From NCBI GenBank assembly GCA_937915545.1, contig CALGIJ010000029.1, positions 61,267-125,266 on the forward strand: a DNA stretch of 64,000 nt. Direction: 5' to 3'. Each line of letters opens with the position of its first letter. Within the stretch, counting starts at the first letter, position 1. A program made the position numbers and the translations under genes. Shown one piece after another: positions 17,970 through 25,585 of the stretch. This DNA comes from an uncultured Desulfobacterales bacterium. GTDB lineage: Bacteria; Desulfobacterota; Desulfobulbia; Desulfobulbales; Desulfocapsaceae. The notes beneath the pieces were generated by a model. The model was not told where the DNA came from. It saw only the letters and a list, made by a program, of their open reading frames with translations, and did no database searches.

Positions 17970-18798
17970 AGCTGGTCACGTTTTGCAGGCTGAGGACGGC
18001 GCCGACGGCGGTGTTGCAGGTTCTTCCGAAATCATCGCCCTGGTAGCCGAAGATCTTGCCGGACGTCTTGGCCCGCTGGAAATCGATGAGAATCACCCCG
18101 ACGGTGGGGATGACCTTCTCCAGCCAGACGAAGAGATAGAGTTCATCGGCAAGCTTGTGGCAGCGGCAGAAGTCGGTGTCGGCCAGGCCCCTTTCCGGCC
18201 CCTCCAGACAGTGCCAGGTGTAGAGGTTGGCGCTGAGGTAGATGTGCTCATAGGCATCGCTCGGTCCGTACTGGTAGCGTACCCTTTTGCCGAGCAGGTC
18301 GGTGGCGGGACGATGCTGCGCGGTGGCGCTGGTAAAAGGCCGGCCGATGGCGCCATGGACGATCTCGCAGGCCACCGGCGAGAGGAGCTCTTTGTCGATC
18401 ACCCGCTGAAAGAGGGGTTTGGCCGCCTCTTCCCGGGTGGGCATAGCTGCCAGAACCGCGGTGGCGATTTCCTCGGCGAAGTCGAGAACCAGGGTGACGC
18501 TCTCGGTCGGTCGCGCCTGCGGCACGAAATCCACCAGGTAGTAATCCGGCCGGATGCAGCTGGCGCGATAGCGCTCGACCTGTTCGGCGCCGTTCCCGTG
18601 GGCTGGACTTCGCCCCGTCTCCCGCCAGATCAATTCCTGGTCGGCATGAAAGCTCGCCGTGACGATGCGGCCGTCGGCGCAATGGACGGTGCAGGTCCTG
18701 CCCTGGAGATCCTCGCAGTGCGGCAGCTCGTTGCCGCCGAAGTCTGCGACGAATTCGCCGACCTGCATGAACTGCGGAAGTTTTCCCTCAGACATCAT
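17947..18798 (-). CDS. MoaF-family protein
   Basis: A 283-residue soluble protein matching, from memory, the MoaF two-domain family: PQFMQVGEFVADFGGNELP at the start, a middle PTREEAAKPLFQRV, and the strongly conserved DAYEHIYLSANLYTWHCLEGPERGLADTDFC and VIPTVGVILIDFQRAKTSGKIFGYQGDDFG. The database label molybdenum cofactor biosynthesis protein F is probably a naming confusion. The enterobacterial moaF gene belongs to a monoamine-induced (moa) regulon, which fits the amine-type genes around it here. It starts with ATGATG at 18798, behind AGAGG. Biochemical function is unknown. Confidence 0.75.
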   Translation of the reverse strand: MMSEGKLPQFMQVGEFVADFGGNELPHCEDLQGRTCTVHCADGRIVTASFHADQELIWRETGRSPAHGNGAEQVERYRASCIRPDYYLVDFVPQARPTESVTLVLDFAEEIATAVLAAMPTREEAAKPLFQRVIDKELLSPVACEIVHGAIGRPFTSATAQHRPATDLLGKRVRYQYGPSDAYEHIYLSANLYTWHCLEGPERGLADTDFCRCHKLADELYLFVWLEKVIPTVGVILIDFQRAKTSGKIFGYQGDDFGRTCNTAVGAVLSLQNVTSYGDDARG

Positions 18799-18902
18799 CG
18801 AACCTCTCTTCCCGCCGCCTGCCACCGCCTGGCGGTGCCGAGAACGGGCCTTAGGGTTTGCTCTTGATGAGGAGGCAGACTGCCCCTCGCTTCGGCAAAG
18901 GG

Positions 18903-20204
18903 CTAGAAGACCTTGCTCGGCAACCAGGTGGCGAGCTCCGGCACAAACATCACCGTAATGAGGATCAACAGCTGGATGAGCATGAACGGTGGCACGGAGC
19001 GCCAGATATCGGTAGTCGTTATTCCCGGCGGGGCGACCCCTTTCATGAGGATGAGCGCCCAGCCGAAGGGAGGTGAGAGATAGGCCAGCTGCATGTTGAG
19101 GATGAAGAGAATGGCGAACCAGATAGGGTCGAAGCCGAGCAGGATGGCGATGGGCATCATGATCGGCGCGCAAATGGTCACCACCGCGTAGTCGTCCATG
19201 AACATGCCGAAGACGACGAGAATCAGCTGCATGAAGATCAGCACCACCCAGCGGTTGACATCCAGCGACTCGATGAAGCCCATGAGCATGTCCTGGGCCC
19301 CTGCGCTGGAGTAAAAGACGCCGAAGAGCGTCGCCGGGATGAGAATCCACAGGGCCATGCCGGTAATCTTGAGCGTCTCGGCACAGGAGTCGCGGAGCAC
19401 GTCCATGGTCAGCTTGCCATGGAGAGCGCAGATGGCCAGCGCCCCCAGGGCGCCGACCCCGGCCGCCTCGGTGGGCGTGGCGATGCCGAAGAAGATCGAG
19501 CCCAGCACCAGCAAGACCAGCATGCAGGGCAGGAAGATCTCCCTGAGCGCCGCAAAGCGCATCCGCCAGGTGACCGTTTCGCTGGTTTTCGGCAGCAGAT
19601 GCGGCTGGAGAATCCCTACCAGGATGACATAGACGGTGTAGCACAGGGCGAGCAGGAAGCCTGGAATCAGCCCGCCGAAAAACAGCTTGCCGATGGAGAT
19701 GCGGGCGATGAAGGCGAAGATGATCATGATGATCGCCGGGGGGATGATTTCCCCCAGAACGCCGCCCGCCATGACCGTGCCGAGGGCGATACTCTTGCCG
19801 TAGTTATGCTTGAGCATCGCCGGCACGGCGACCAGCCCCATGGTGAGGATGCCGGGGCCGAAGCCGCCGCACATCGCCAGTGCCACGCAGACCATGATGG
19901 AGACGATGGCCAGCCCTCCCCGCACCCCGGACAACCAGTAGTTCAGCCCGTTGAACATGCGTTCCGAGATGCCCGAGCGCACCAGGAGGTTGCCCATGAT
20001 GATGAACAGGGGGATAGTCATCAGGGTGGCGCTGGTTATCTGCTGGTAGGTGGTGGTGGCCACCGTGTAGAGGGCGTCCGGCCCGTCGACGGCATAGGTG
20101 AAGACGACGGTGATCGCGCCCAGGGCGAAGGTCACCGGCATGCCCAGGGCGAGGAGAAGCAGCAATCCGCAGAAAAGGCTGATGGTGATAAGCTCGATGC
20201 TCAT
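18903..20204 (-). CDS. dctM: TRAP transporter large permease (DctM family)
   Basis: Integral membrane subunit of 433 residues with about twelve hydrophobic segments, the channel-forming part of a tripartite ATP-independent periplasmic transporter driven by ion gradients. Family stretches include LLALGMPVTFALGAI near 20, PLFIIMGNLLVRSGISERMF near 60, and ILGFDPIWFAILFILNMQLAYLSPPFGWALILMKG near 360-395. It lies between the small permease gene (85 bases upstream) and the MoaF gene (104 bases downstream). Substrates of such systems are carboxylates, sulfonates or amino acids; the sequence does not tell which. Confidence 0.92.
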   Translation of the reverse strand: MSIELITISLFCGLLLLLALGMPVTFALGAITVVFTYAVDGPDALYTVATTTYQQITSATLMTIPLFIIMGNLLVRSGISERMFNGLNYWLSGVRGGLAIVSIMVCVALAMCGGFGPGILTMGLVAVPAMLKHNYGKSIALGTVMAGGVLGEIIPPAIIMIIFAFIARISIGKLFFGGLIPGFLLALCYTVYVILVGILQPHLLPKTSETVTWRMRFAALREIFLPCMLVLLVLGSIFFGIATPTEAAGVGALGALAICALHGKLTMDVLRDSCAETLKITGMALWILIPATLFGVFYSSAGAQDMLMGFIESLDVNRWVVLIFMQLILVVFGMFMDDYAVVTICAPIMMPIAILLGFDPIWFAILFILNMQLAYLSPPFGWALILMKGVAPPGITTTDIWRSVPPFMLIQLLILITVMFVPELATWLPSKVF

Positions 20205-20289
20205 AGTGGAATACCCAGTTCCAGACTCGTTATAGCCGCTGTGCCGAAAAGGCCGCTGTGCCGCTTGCCGTGGGATGCACCCCCGGGGC

Positions 20290-20763
20290 TCATTTCTTCC
20301 TCACCAGGGTAACCAGGCATCCTGCCAGAAAGAGCGCCGTGCCAATCGGCATGAACAGCTTGAGGGGGTACATCGGCAGCTTGAAGACGCCCATGGCGAC
20401 TTCCTTGGTCTCATAGGCCTCCACGCCCATCACCCAGCTCTTCCAGGTCAGCGCGGCGAGAAAGCAGGTGGCGGCGACCAGGCTCAGCCAGTGGACAGCG
20501 GTCTTGACCGCCGGGGGAAATCTCTGATAGAAGAGCTCGATGCGGATATGGCTGTTGTGCACCAGGGCATAGCCGCCGGCAATCATCACATACACGCCGA
20601 ACAGCTGCTTGTTGATCACCCATGCCCAGGAGGTGGGGGAGTTGAAGAGGTAACGGGCTATCACCTCGTAGGTCATCACCCCCATGATGACAAGCAGCAG
20701 CAGGCTGCCCACGTCGCCGATCTTTTTTATCGCCAGGGTTATGGCGTCCGCCAGTGTCTTCAT
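20290..20763 (-). CDS. dctQ: TRAP transporter small permease (DctQ family)
   Basis: Four-helix membrane protein of 157 residues that bridges the binding protein and the large permease. The family stretch is MTYEVIARYLFNSPTSWAWVINKQLFGVYVMIAGGYALVHNSHIRIELFYQRF (about 27-80; the conserved parts are YEVIARYLF, SWAWV and HIRIE). The start at 20763 has AAGGAAGG closely upstream. It sits in the order dctP-dctQ-dctM, the common arrangement. Confidence 0.92.
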   Translation of the reverse strand: MKTLADAITLAIKKIGDVGSLLLLVIMGVMTYEVIARYLFNSPTSWAWVINKQLFGVYVMIAGGYALVHNSHIRIELFYQRFPPAVKTAVHWLSLVAATCFLAALTWKSWVMGVEAYETKEVAMGVFKLPMYPLKLFMPIGTALFLAGCLVTLVRKK

Positions 20764-20841
20764 AGCCTTCCTTTCGCTGCGCGGCGGGAAGAATTCCCGC
20801 GACCCTTCCCGCCGCAGCTCGTGTCGCCGTCCTGGCAGCGA

Positions 20842-21903
20842 CTATTTAACCCCGCGCCACTCCTTGATCATCTGGATGGCCTTGGCGCTCGCCTCATCCT
20901 GTTTGGCGTAGTTGTCCCACATCTCATGGGCCACCTTGGCATAGGCGTCCTTGCACTCCTGGTCGAGTTCGTTGATGGTCAGCTTGCCCTCCTTGACCAC
21001 CTTCTGCACCGCCTCCATTTCGCCCTCATAGGCTTTGACGGTGGCGTTCCAGTAGTCCTCGGCGGCGGCGTGCATCACCGCCTTGAGGTCATCGGGGAGC
21101 TTGTTCCATTTCTCCATGCTGACCAGGATATGCCCCATGGTCTGGTCGCACTCCATGCCGCGCACCCAGTAGGGGGCGACCTCGTGCCACTTCATGCCGG
21201 TGACGGCGCTGACGTCCCACTCGGCGATATCGACGGTGCCGAGCTTCAGCGCCATGTAGGCCTCGGTCGGCGAGATGGCGACGCTCTGCATGCCGACACC
21301 GTTGTGATATTCCATATTGCCGCCGTCGGCCTTCATTTTCAGGCCCTTGAGGTCGGAGCAGCTCTTGATCGGCTTTTTCGAGAGGACGAAGGGCACCGGC
21401 CCGTAGGTGTGAATGTCAAGGAAGTAGAGCCCCTGCTTGGCATACTCCTGGCGCAGCAGGTCCATGAAACCTTTTTTCAGGTAGAAGTCGCGTACCGCCT
21501 TGGCCTGCTCCTGAAAGGTCTTGGCCTCGGGGACGGAGAAGGCGAGGGGGAGGTTGAACTCGACATAGCCGACCGGCACCATGCCACCCCACATGCCGCC
21601 CATGCCCTGCAGCATGTCGACGACGCCCTGCTTGGTGGCCCCGAAGAGCTGATCGCCGGGGACGAGGTCGGGCTCGGCGAAGACCTTGATCTTGAGGCGG
21701 CCGTTGCTCTTGGCGGCGGCCGACTCGGCAAAGACCTTGAGGGTCTCCATGGAGAGGTCGCCATGGGGGAACAGCGACTGGATCTTCATGTTGTAGACCT
21801 TGTCGGCAGCGACCGCCGACCCGGCAAGGGACCCGATGGCGAGGAACATCACGGCGGCACAGGCAGCCGCCAGCTTGGCGACGGACAAGAGATTTCTTTT
21901 CAT
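20842..21903 (-). CDS. dctP: TRAP transporter substrate-binding protein (DctP family)
   Basis: Periplasmic solute receptor of 353 residues. A signal peptide (MKRNLLSVAKLAAACAAVMF..., cleaved near SAVAADK, about 30) precedes YNMKIQSLFPHGDLSMETLKVFAE. The DctP-type mid-region has SCSDLKGLKMKADGG and SPTEAYMALKLGTVDIAEWDVSAVTGMKWHEVAPYW. The conserved ligand-anchoring arginine expected in the KGLKxR position is replaced: the text reads LKMKADGG, with lysine. This may mean an unusual ligand class. The start at 21903 has a GGAGGAAG ribosome site. It follows the GABA-type aminotransferase gene after 230 bases. Confidence 0.92.
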   Translation of the reverse strand: MKRNLLSVAKLAAACAAVMFLAIGSLAGSAVAADKVYNMKIQSLFPHGDLSMETLKVFAESAAAKSNGRLKIKVFAEPDLVPGDQLFGATKQGVVDMLQGMGGMWGGMVPVGYVEFNLPLAFSVPEAKTFQEQAKAVRDFYLKKGFMDLLRQEYAKQGLYFLDIHTYGPVPFVLSKKPIKSCSDLKGLKMKADGGNMEYHNGVGMQSVAISPTEAYMALKLGTVDIAEWDVSAVTGMKWHEVAPYWVRGMECDQTMGHILVSMEKWNKLPDDLKAVMHAAAEDYWNATVKAYEGEMEAVQKVVKEGKLTINELDQECKDAYAKVAHEMWDNYAKQDEASAKAIQMIKEWRGVK

Positions 21904-21988
21904 CCACTTCCTCCTTTGGTTGTCGTGTGTGGTGTGGGCATCATGTACTGACCTTCTTGTCCCGGGAAGGCGACGGCGAGGGGCGCGG

Positions 21989-22013
21989 CTGGCCGGCATC
22001 CGACTCCGGCCGG
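21989..22013 (-). terminator. Hairpin between aminotransferase gene and dctP
   Basis: CTGGCCGG (21989-21996) pairs with CCGGCCGG (22006-22013), eight pairs with one G-U, around a 9-base loop. It lies midway in the 230-base gap on the minus-strand transcript and may attenuate read-through from the AOR/aminotransferase genes into the TRAP genes. It has no T-run, and I see no separate promoter for dctP. Confidence 0.35.
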
Positions 22014-22133
22014 GCATGACACCCGGCAGTCCCATCAACTCAGTGCCTTCTATCAATTACCTTCTTACCCTCCTGGAAAAAGAATTCTTTCCTCCATCCC
22101 CCGCGGCGACAGTGCACCACGGGGGGCTTTGGC

Positions 22134-23510
22134 TCAGATCTCGGCGGCGGTCTCGAGGAGAATGTCGCAGGCCTTCATGGCATGCTCGCGGGTGATGACC
22201 AGCGGCGGCATGAAGCGGAAGACATTGCCAAAACGGCCGCAGGGTACCATGATCATGCCACGGGCCAGCATGCCCATGATGATCTTGCCGACATCGTCCC
22301 TGCCGAGGGGGACGCGGCTTTCCTTGTCCTCGACCATCTCGATACCGATCATCAGCCCATTGCCACGGACGTCGCCGATGATTCTTGTGTTCTTGGCACC
22401 CTCGCGGATCCGGTCTTTGATCTCCTCGCCGAGCACCGCCGCCCTTTTGATGAGTGCCCGGTCGTTTTCGGTGAGGATATCGATATTGGTCATGCAGGCG
22501 ACGCTGGTCACCGCATTGCCGGCGAAGGTGTTGGGCTGGGAGTGGTCGTCGATGAGTGCCGCCAGGTCTTTCCTGATGGTCAGCCCGGCCATGGGCATAT
22601 CGCCGCCCATGCCCTTGCCCCAGGTAATCATATCCGGCTCGACGCCGCTATGCTCGATGCACCACATCTTGCCGGTACGCCCGGCTCCGGCCTGGACCTC
22701 GTCGGAGATATACAGGGCGCCGTGCTTCTCACAGGCCTTCTTGACCATCGGCAGGTACTCCGGTGGCGGCGGGACATAGCCGCCTTCGCCCTGCTGGGCC
22801 TCGATGATCACCGCGCCGACGTCGTCGGCACCGGTGTAGGGGGTGTTGAGGACATAGTCGACGTACTGGGCGCAACGCATCTTGCAGCTGGGGTATTCGA
22901 GGCCGAAGCAGCAGCGGTAGCAGTAGGGATAGGGCAGGTGGATGACCCCAGGGATGAAGGGGCCGTAGCCCTTGCGATACTGGTCGCCGGTAGTCAGCGA
23001 GTTGCAGCCGCACCACACCCCGTGATAGGCACCGTGGAAGGCGATGATCTGGTTGCGGCCGGTGATCTTGCGCACGAACTTGATCGCCGTCTCCACCGCG
23101 CCGCTGCCGCCCTGGGTGAAGTAGCTGATGCAGTTGTCCTTGAGGCCGGCCGGCATGATCCCCGCCACCTTCTTTGCCAGCTCGGTGCGGCGGACGTTGG
23201 AGATGTCGCTGGCATGCATCAGCGAGTTCATCTGCGCGGTCATCGCCGCCACCACCCGCGGGTGGCAGCGGCCCACCGAATTGACCGCCACCCCGGCGGT
23301 GATGTCGATGAGGACGTTGCCATCGGGGTCCTTGACCGTCGCCCCCTTGCCCTCTGAGAAGACAAAGGGGAACTTGCCGCCGCCGCGGGCCATGGACTCG
23401 TTGTCGAAGGAGCCCTGCAGGTACTCGGCGGTCTTGGGCCCGGGGATGGGGCAGGTGATCAGAGGTGCGGTTTCATAGGAGAGTTTCGCCAGTTCTTGTT
23501 CGCTGCTCAT
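22134..23510 (-). CDS. Class III aminotransferase (4-aminobutyrate/omega-amino acid type)
   Basis: PLP enzyme of 458 residues. The cofactor lysine is in DMITWGKGMGGDMPMAG (about 288), the PLP-aspartate in ALYISDEVQAGAGRTGKMW (about 260), and the phosphate-binding turn in FTQGGSGAVETAIKF (about 125). A cysteine-rich insertion, CYRCCFGLEYPSCKMRC (about 193-209), is like that in archaeal and anaerobe GabT relatives and could bind metal. The ATG at 23510 has GAGGAG upstream. It lies 28 bases after the AOR gene. The predicted reaction is amine or omega-amino acid plus keto acid giving an aldehyde that AOR could oxidise. Confidence 0.88.
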   Translation of the reverse strand: MSSEQELAKLSYETAPLITCPIPGPKTAEYLQGSFDNESMARGGGKFPFVFSEGKGATVKDPDGNVLIDITAGVAVNSVGRCHPRVVAAMTAQMNSLMHASDISNVRRTELAKKVAGIMPAGLKDNCISYFTQGGSGAVETAIKFVRKITGRNQIIAFHGAYHGVWCGCNSLTTGDQYRKGYGPFIPGVIHLPYPYCYRCCFGLEYPSCKMRCAQYVDYVLNTPYTGADDVGAVIIEAQQGEGGYVPPPPEYLPMVKKACEKHGALYISDEVQAGAGRTGKMWCIEHSGVEPDMITWGKGMGGDMPMAGLTIRKDLAALIDDHSQPNTFAGNAVTSVACMTNIDILTENDRALIKRAAVLGEEIKDRIREGAKNTRIIGDVRGNGLMIGIEMVEDKESRVPLGRDDVGKIIMGMLARGMIMVPCGRFGNVFRFMPPLVITREHAMKACDILLETAAEI

Positions 23511-23538
23511 GGTGTGCTCCTCGTTAGGTAGTGAAGTG

Positions 23539-25248
23539 TTAGCGGTGGACCATGTCGAGTTCTTCGCCGGGCACGTCGAAGGTGGTGCCGCCCGGCCGGA
23601 GGGCTTCCTTGCTGAAAAACTCCGGCAGTCGGTCCTGCTCGGGGCCAATTCCAGATAACAAATTGAATTTACGCTCCTCTTCCAGAATCATGGCACCGAG
23701 CCGCAGCAGATACTGGTCATCGAGGCTTTCATCGAGCACGGCGCTGACGCACTCGATGAGGTGCTTCTGCAGTTCCGGCATGTCGAGCGGAGGCAAGGCC
23801 GCGAAAAGGCACAGGCCAAGGCTGTCGATGGCGGCAAAGTAGCGCTGCAGGAACTGCGAGACCGGTCCTTGCCCGGTAGCGGCCGAGGGGTTGTAGGAGG
23901 GATTGGCCGGACTGGGCAAGGCATTGCCGCAGGTGTGATCGGCGCCCATGGTCGAAGTGGCGTAGGTGACCCCGGTACCCTTGAGTACTCGCGGATCATA
24001 CCCGGAGAGGCATTGGCGCTTGACGGTCGGAATCCGTTTCACCCCGAATTTCTCGGCAGCGTAGTGGCAGCCGTGGCCGAGGATCTTGCCATTCTCGGTG
24101 CCCTTGCCGATGCCCTCGACTAGGGCCAGGGCCTTGTTCGCGTCGCCCCAGGGGAGGAGTCCGGCTTCCATGGCCACGGCGATGGCCCCGCCAATGTCCA
24201 TGGTGTCAAGGCCGATATCGTTGCATGCAGCATTGATTTTGGCGATCACTTCGAGATCGTCGATCATGCAGTTGGCACCGATCAAGGCCAGGGTCTCGTA
24301 TTCAAGACCGGAGACCACGGTCTTGCCCTGTTCATCGGTGACGACGTTGGAGCAACTGATGACGCAGCCATGCATGCAGCGGTGGGCGGTTTCCCCGTTC
24401 GGTCGCGACTTCACCAACTCCGCCAGGCTTTCGCCGGAGATTTTCTCCGCCCCGGCAAACTGCCCCTGGGAAAAGTTCCTGGTGGGCAGCGCCCCCATCT
24501 CGTTGATCATGCCGACCAGGATCGGGGTGCCAAAGAGCCTCAAGCCACCGGTAAGCGGGTGGCCGAGCAGGCCTTCGGAGAACGATTTGAGCGAAGCCTT
24601 GAACAGGGCCTGCTCTTTGATGGCTATCGCCGTGCCCCCGCTGTCATCGATGACCAGCATCTTGACCTTCTTCGCTCCCATCACTGCCGCCAGTCCGCCG
24701 CGCCCGGCCATGCGCGGCAGAAAATCCGGGGATGAGACGGAGATGGCCGAAGCCTTGAGCAGCATCTCGCCTGCCGGGCCGATGGAGATCACCGCGACCC
24801 CGTCGCCATAGGTTTGCCGGCAATGGGCGATACAAGCCAGATTGCCGAGGAGACTGAAGTCGCTGGCCGAGGAAAAGGTCACACCTTCCTTGTCGATCTT
24901 GATCGTCAGCGGGGTTTCGGCCCGCCCCTCGAGGACGATGGCCTGGATGCCAAGGCGGGCCATCTTCTGGGCGGCACTGCCACCGGCATTGGATTCCTTG
25001 ATGGTGCCGGTGAGCGGGCTTTTCGCCCCTATGGACAATCGTCCGCTGTTGGGGACGGCGGTGCCGGCGAGGATGCCAGCAGCAAAGACCAGTTTGTTCT
25101 CGTCTCCGAGGGCGTCGCAGCCGGGCGGAACTTCTTCGGCGACAAGGCGCGAGGTGAGACCACGGCCACCGAGATTGACGCAGAATTCCGGGAGTGCCGA
25201 GAGAGAGAATTCCTTCTTGGCCAGATTGATGCGGAGAATTTTTTTCAT
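23539..25248 (-). CDS. aor: Aldehyde:ferredoxin oxidoreductase (tungsten-type AOR family)
   Basis: Tungstopterin/[4Fe-4S] enzyme of 569 residues that oxidises aldehydes to acids with ferredoxin. The N-terminal pterin-binding domain has LGGRGLTSRLVAEEVPP (about 26-42), GRLSIGAKSPLTGTIKESNAGG and RMAGRGGLAAVMGAKKVK. The cluster motif is CMHGCVISCSNVV (about 286-298) with the distal cysteine in ADHTCGNALPSP near 430. The ATG at 25248 has AAGGAG with good spacing. It is the first gene after a sigma-54 promoter and precedes the aminotransferase that could make its aldehyde substrate. The AOR subtype (broad aldehyde versus formaldehyde or others) is not certain. Confidence 0.92.
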   Translation of the reverse strand: MKKILRINLAKKEFSLSALPEFCVNLGGRGLTSRLVAEEVPPGCDALGDENKLVFAAGILAGTAVPNSGRLSIGAKSPLTGTIKESNAGGSAAQKMARLGIQAIVLEGRAETPLTIKIDKEGVTFSSASDFSLLGNLACIAHCRQTYGDGVAVISIGPAGEMLLKASAISVSSPDFLPRMAGRGGLAAVMGAKKVKMLVIDDSGGTAIAIKEQALFKASLKSFSEGLLGHPLTGGLRLFGTPILVGMINEMGALPTRNFSQGQFAGAEKISGESLAELVKSRPNGETAHRCMHGCVISCSNVVTDEQGKTVVSGLEYETLALIGANCMIDDLEVIAKINAACNDIGLDTMDIGGAIAVAMEAGLLPWGDANKALALVEGIGKGTENGKILGHGCHYAAEKFGVKRIPTVKRQCLSGYDPRVLKGTGVTYATSTMGADHTCGNALPSPANPSYNPSAATGQGPVSQFLQRYFAAIDSLGLCLFAALPPLDMPELQKHLIECVSAVLDESLDDQYLLRLGAMILEEERKFNLLSGIGPEQDRLPEFFSKEALRPGGTTFDVPGEELDMVHR

Positions 25249-25329
25249 ATGGCTCCTTGTCGTGCCCACAGAGAGGGGAGAGGCCGCGGAAACAGTCCGC
25301 GCCGCTGCAGAAATCTCGGGACAAGGAAA

Positions 25330-25345
25330 AGCAATATGCGTTCCA
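25330..25345 (-). promoter_or_regulatory. Sigma-54 (-24/-12) promoter of the AOR operon
   Basis: Minus-strand sequence TGGAACGCATATTGCT matches TGGCAC-N5-TTGCW with exact GG/GC spacing. Transcription should begin near 25318, 70 bases before the AOR start codon. The element is nearly identical to the one before alanine dehydrogenase (30415-30430). Confidence 0.8.
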
Positions 25346-25478
25346 GGGTCGGTCTGGCCCCGCGCAGAGGTGCGATGAAATTCGCAATAGCCCGTTTTTT
25401 TGTATAATTCCGAAGATCAGCTTTGGAAGTGAGCTTGCCGGTTGATTTTGGGCGGCGACAGGGAGTGGGCGCCGAAGT

Positions 25479-25495
25479 TGTCCCAATGTGAGACA
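25479..25495 (-). promoter_or_regulatory. Candidate activator site 1 (TGTCCCA-N3-TGRGACA)
   Basis: TGTCCCA-ATG-TGAGACA, a palindrome with one mismatch, lies about 135-150 bases upstream of the AOR -24 element. It matches the perfect copy at 30640-30656. It is probably bound by the PAS/sigma-54 activator encoded just upstream. Confidence 0.65.
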
Positions 25496-25568
25496 AACTT
25501 GACCACAATACAATACAAATGCATGGCAATTGCTTGAATTAGCGTGTTATTTTATTGTCGCCCGTAAA

Positions 25569-25585
25569 TGTCCCACTCTGGGACT
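25569..25585 (-). promoter_or_regulatory. Candidate activator site 2 (TGTCCCA-N3-TGGGACW)
   Basis: TGTCCCA-CTC-TGGGACT, second copy of the same palindrome, 90 bases from site 1. It overlaps the stop codon of the activator gene itself. Two sites in tandem fit binding of an oligomeric enhancer protein. Confidence 0.65.

Noticed and set aside
21945..21966. TGTCCCGGGA near the dctP leader as another copy of the activator palindrome
   Set aside because: It lacks the 3-base spacer and second arm of TGTCCCA-N3-TGGGACA, and no -24/-12 element follows it.
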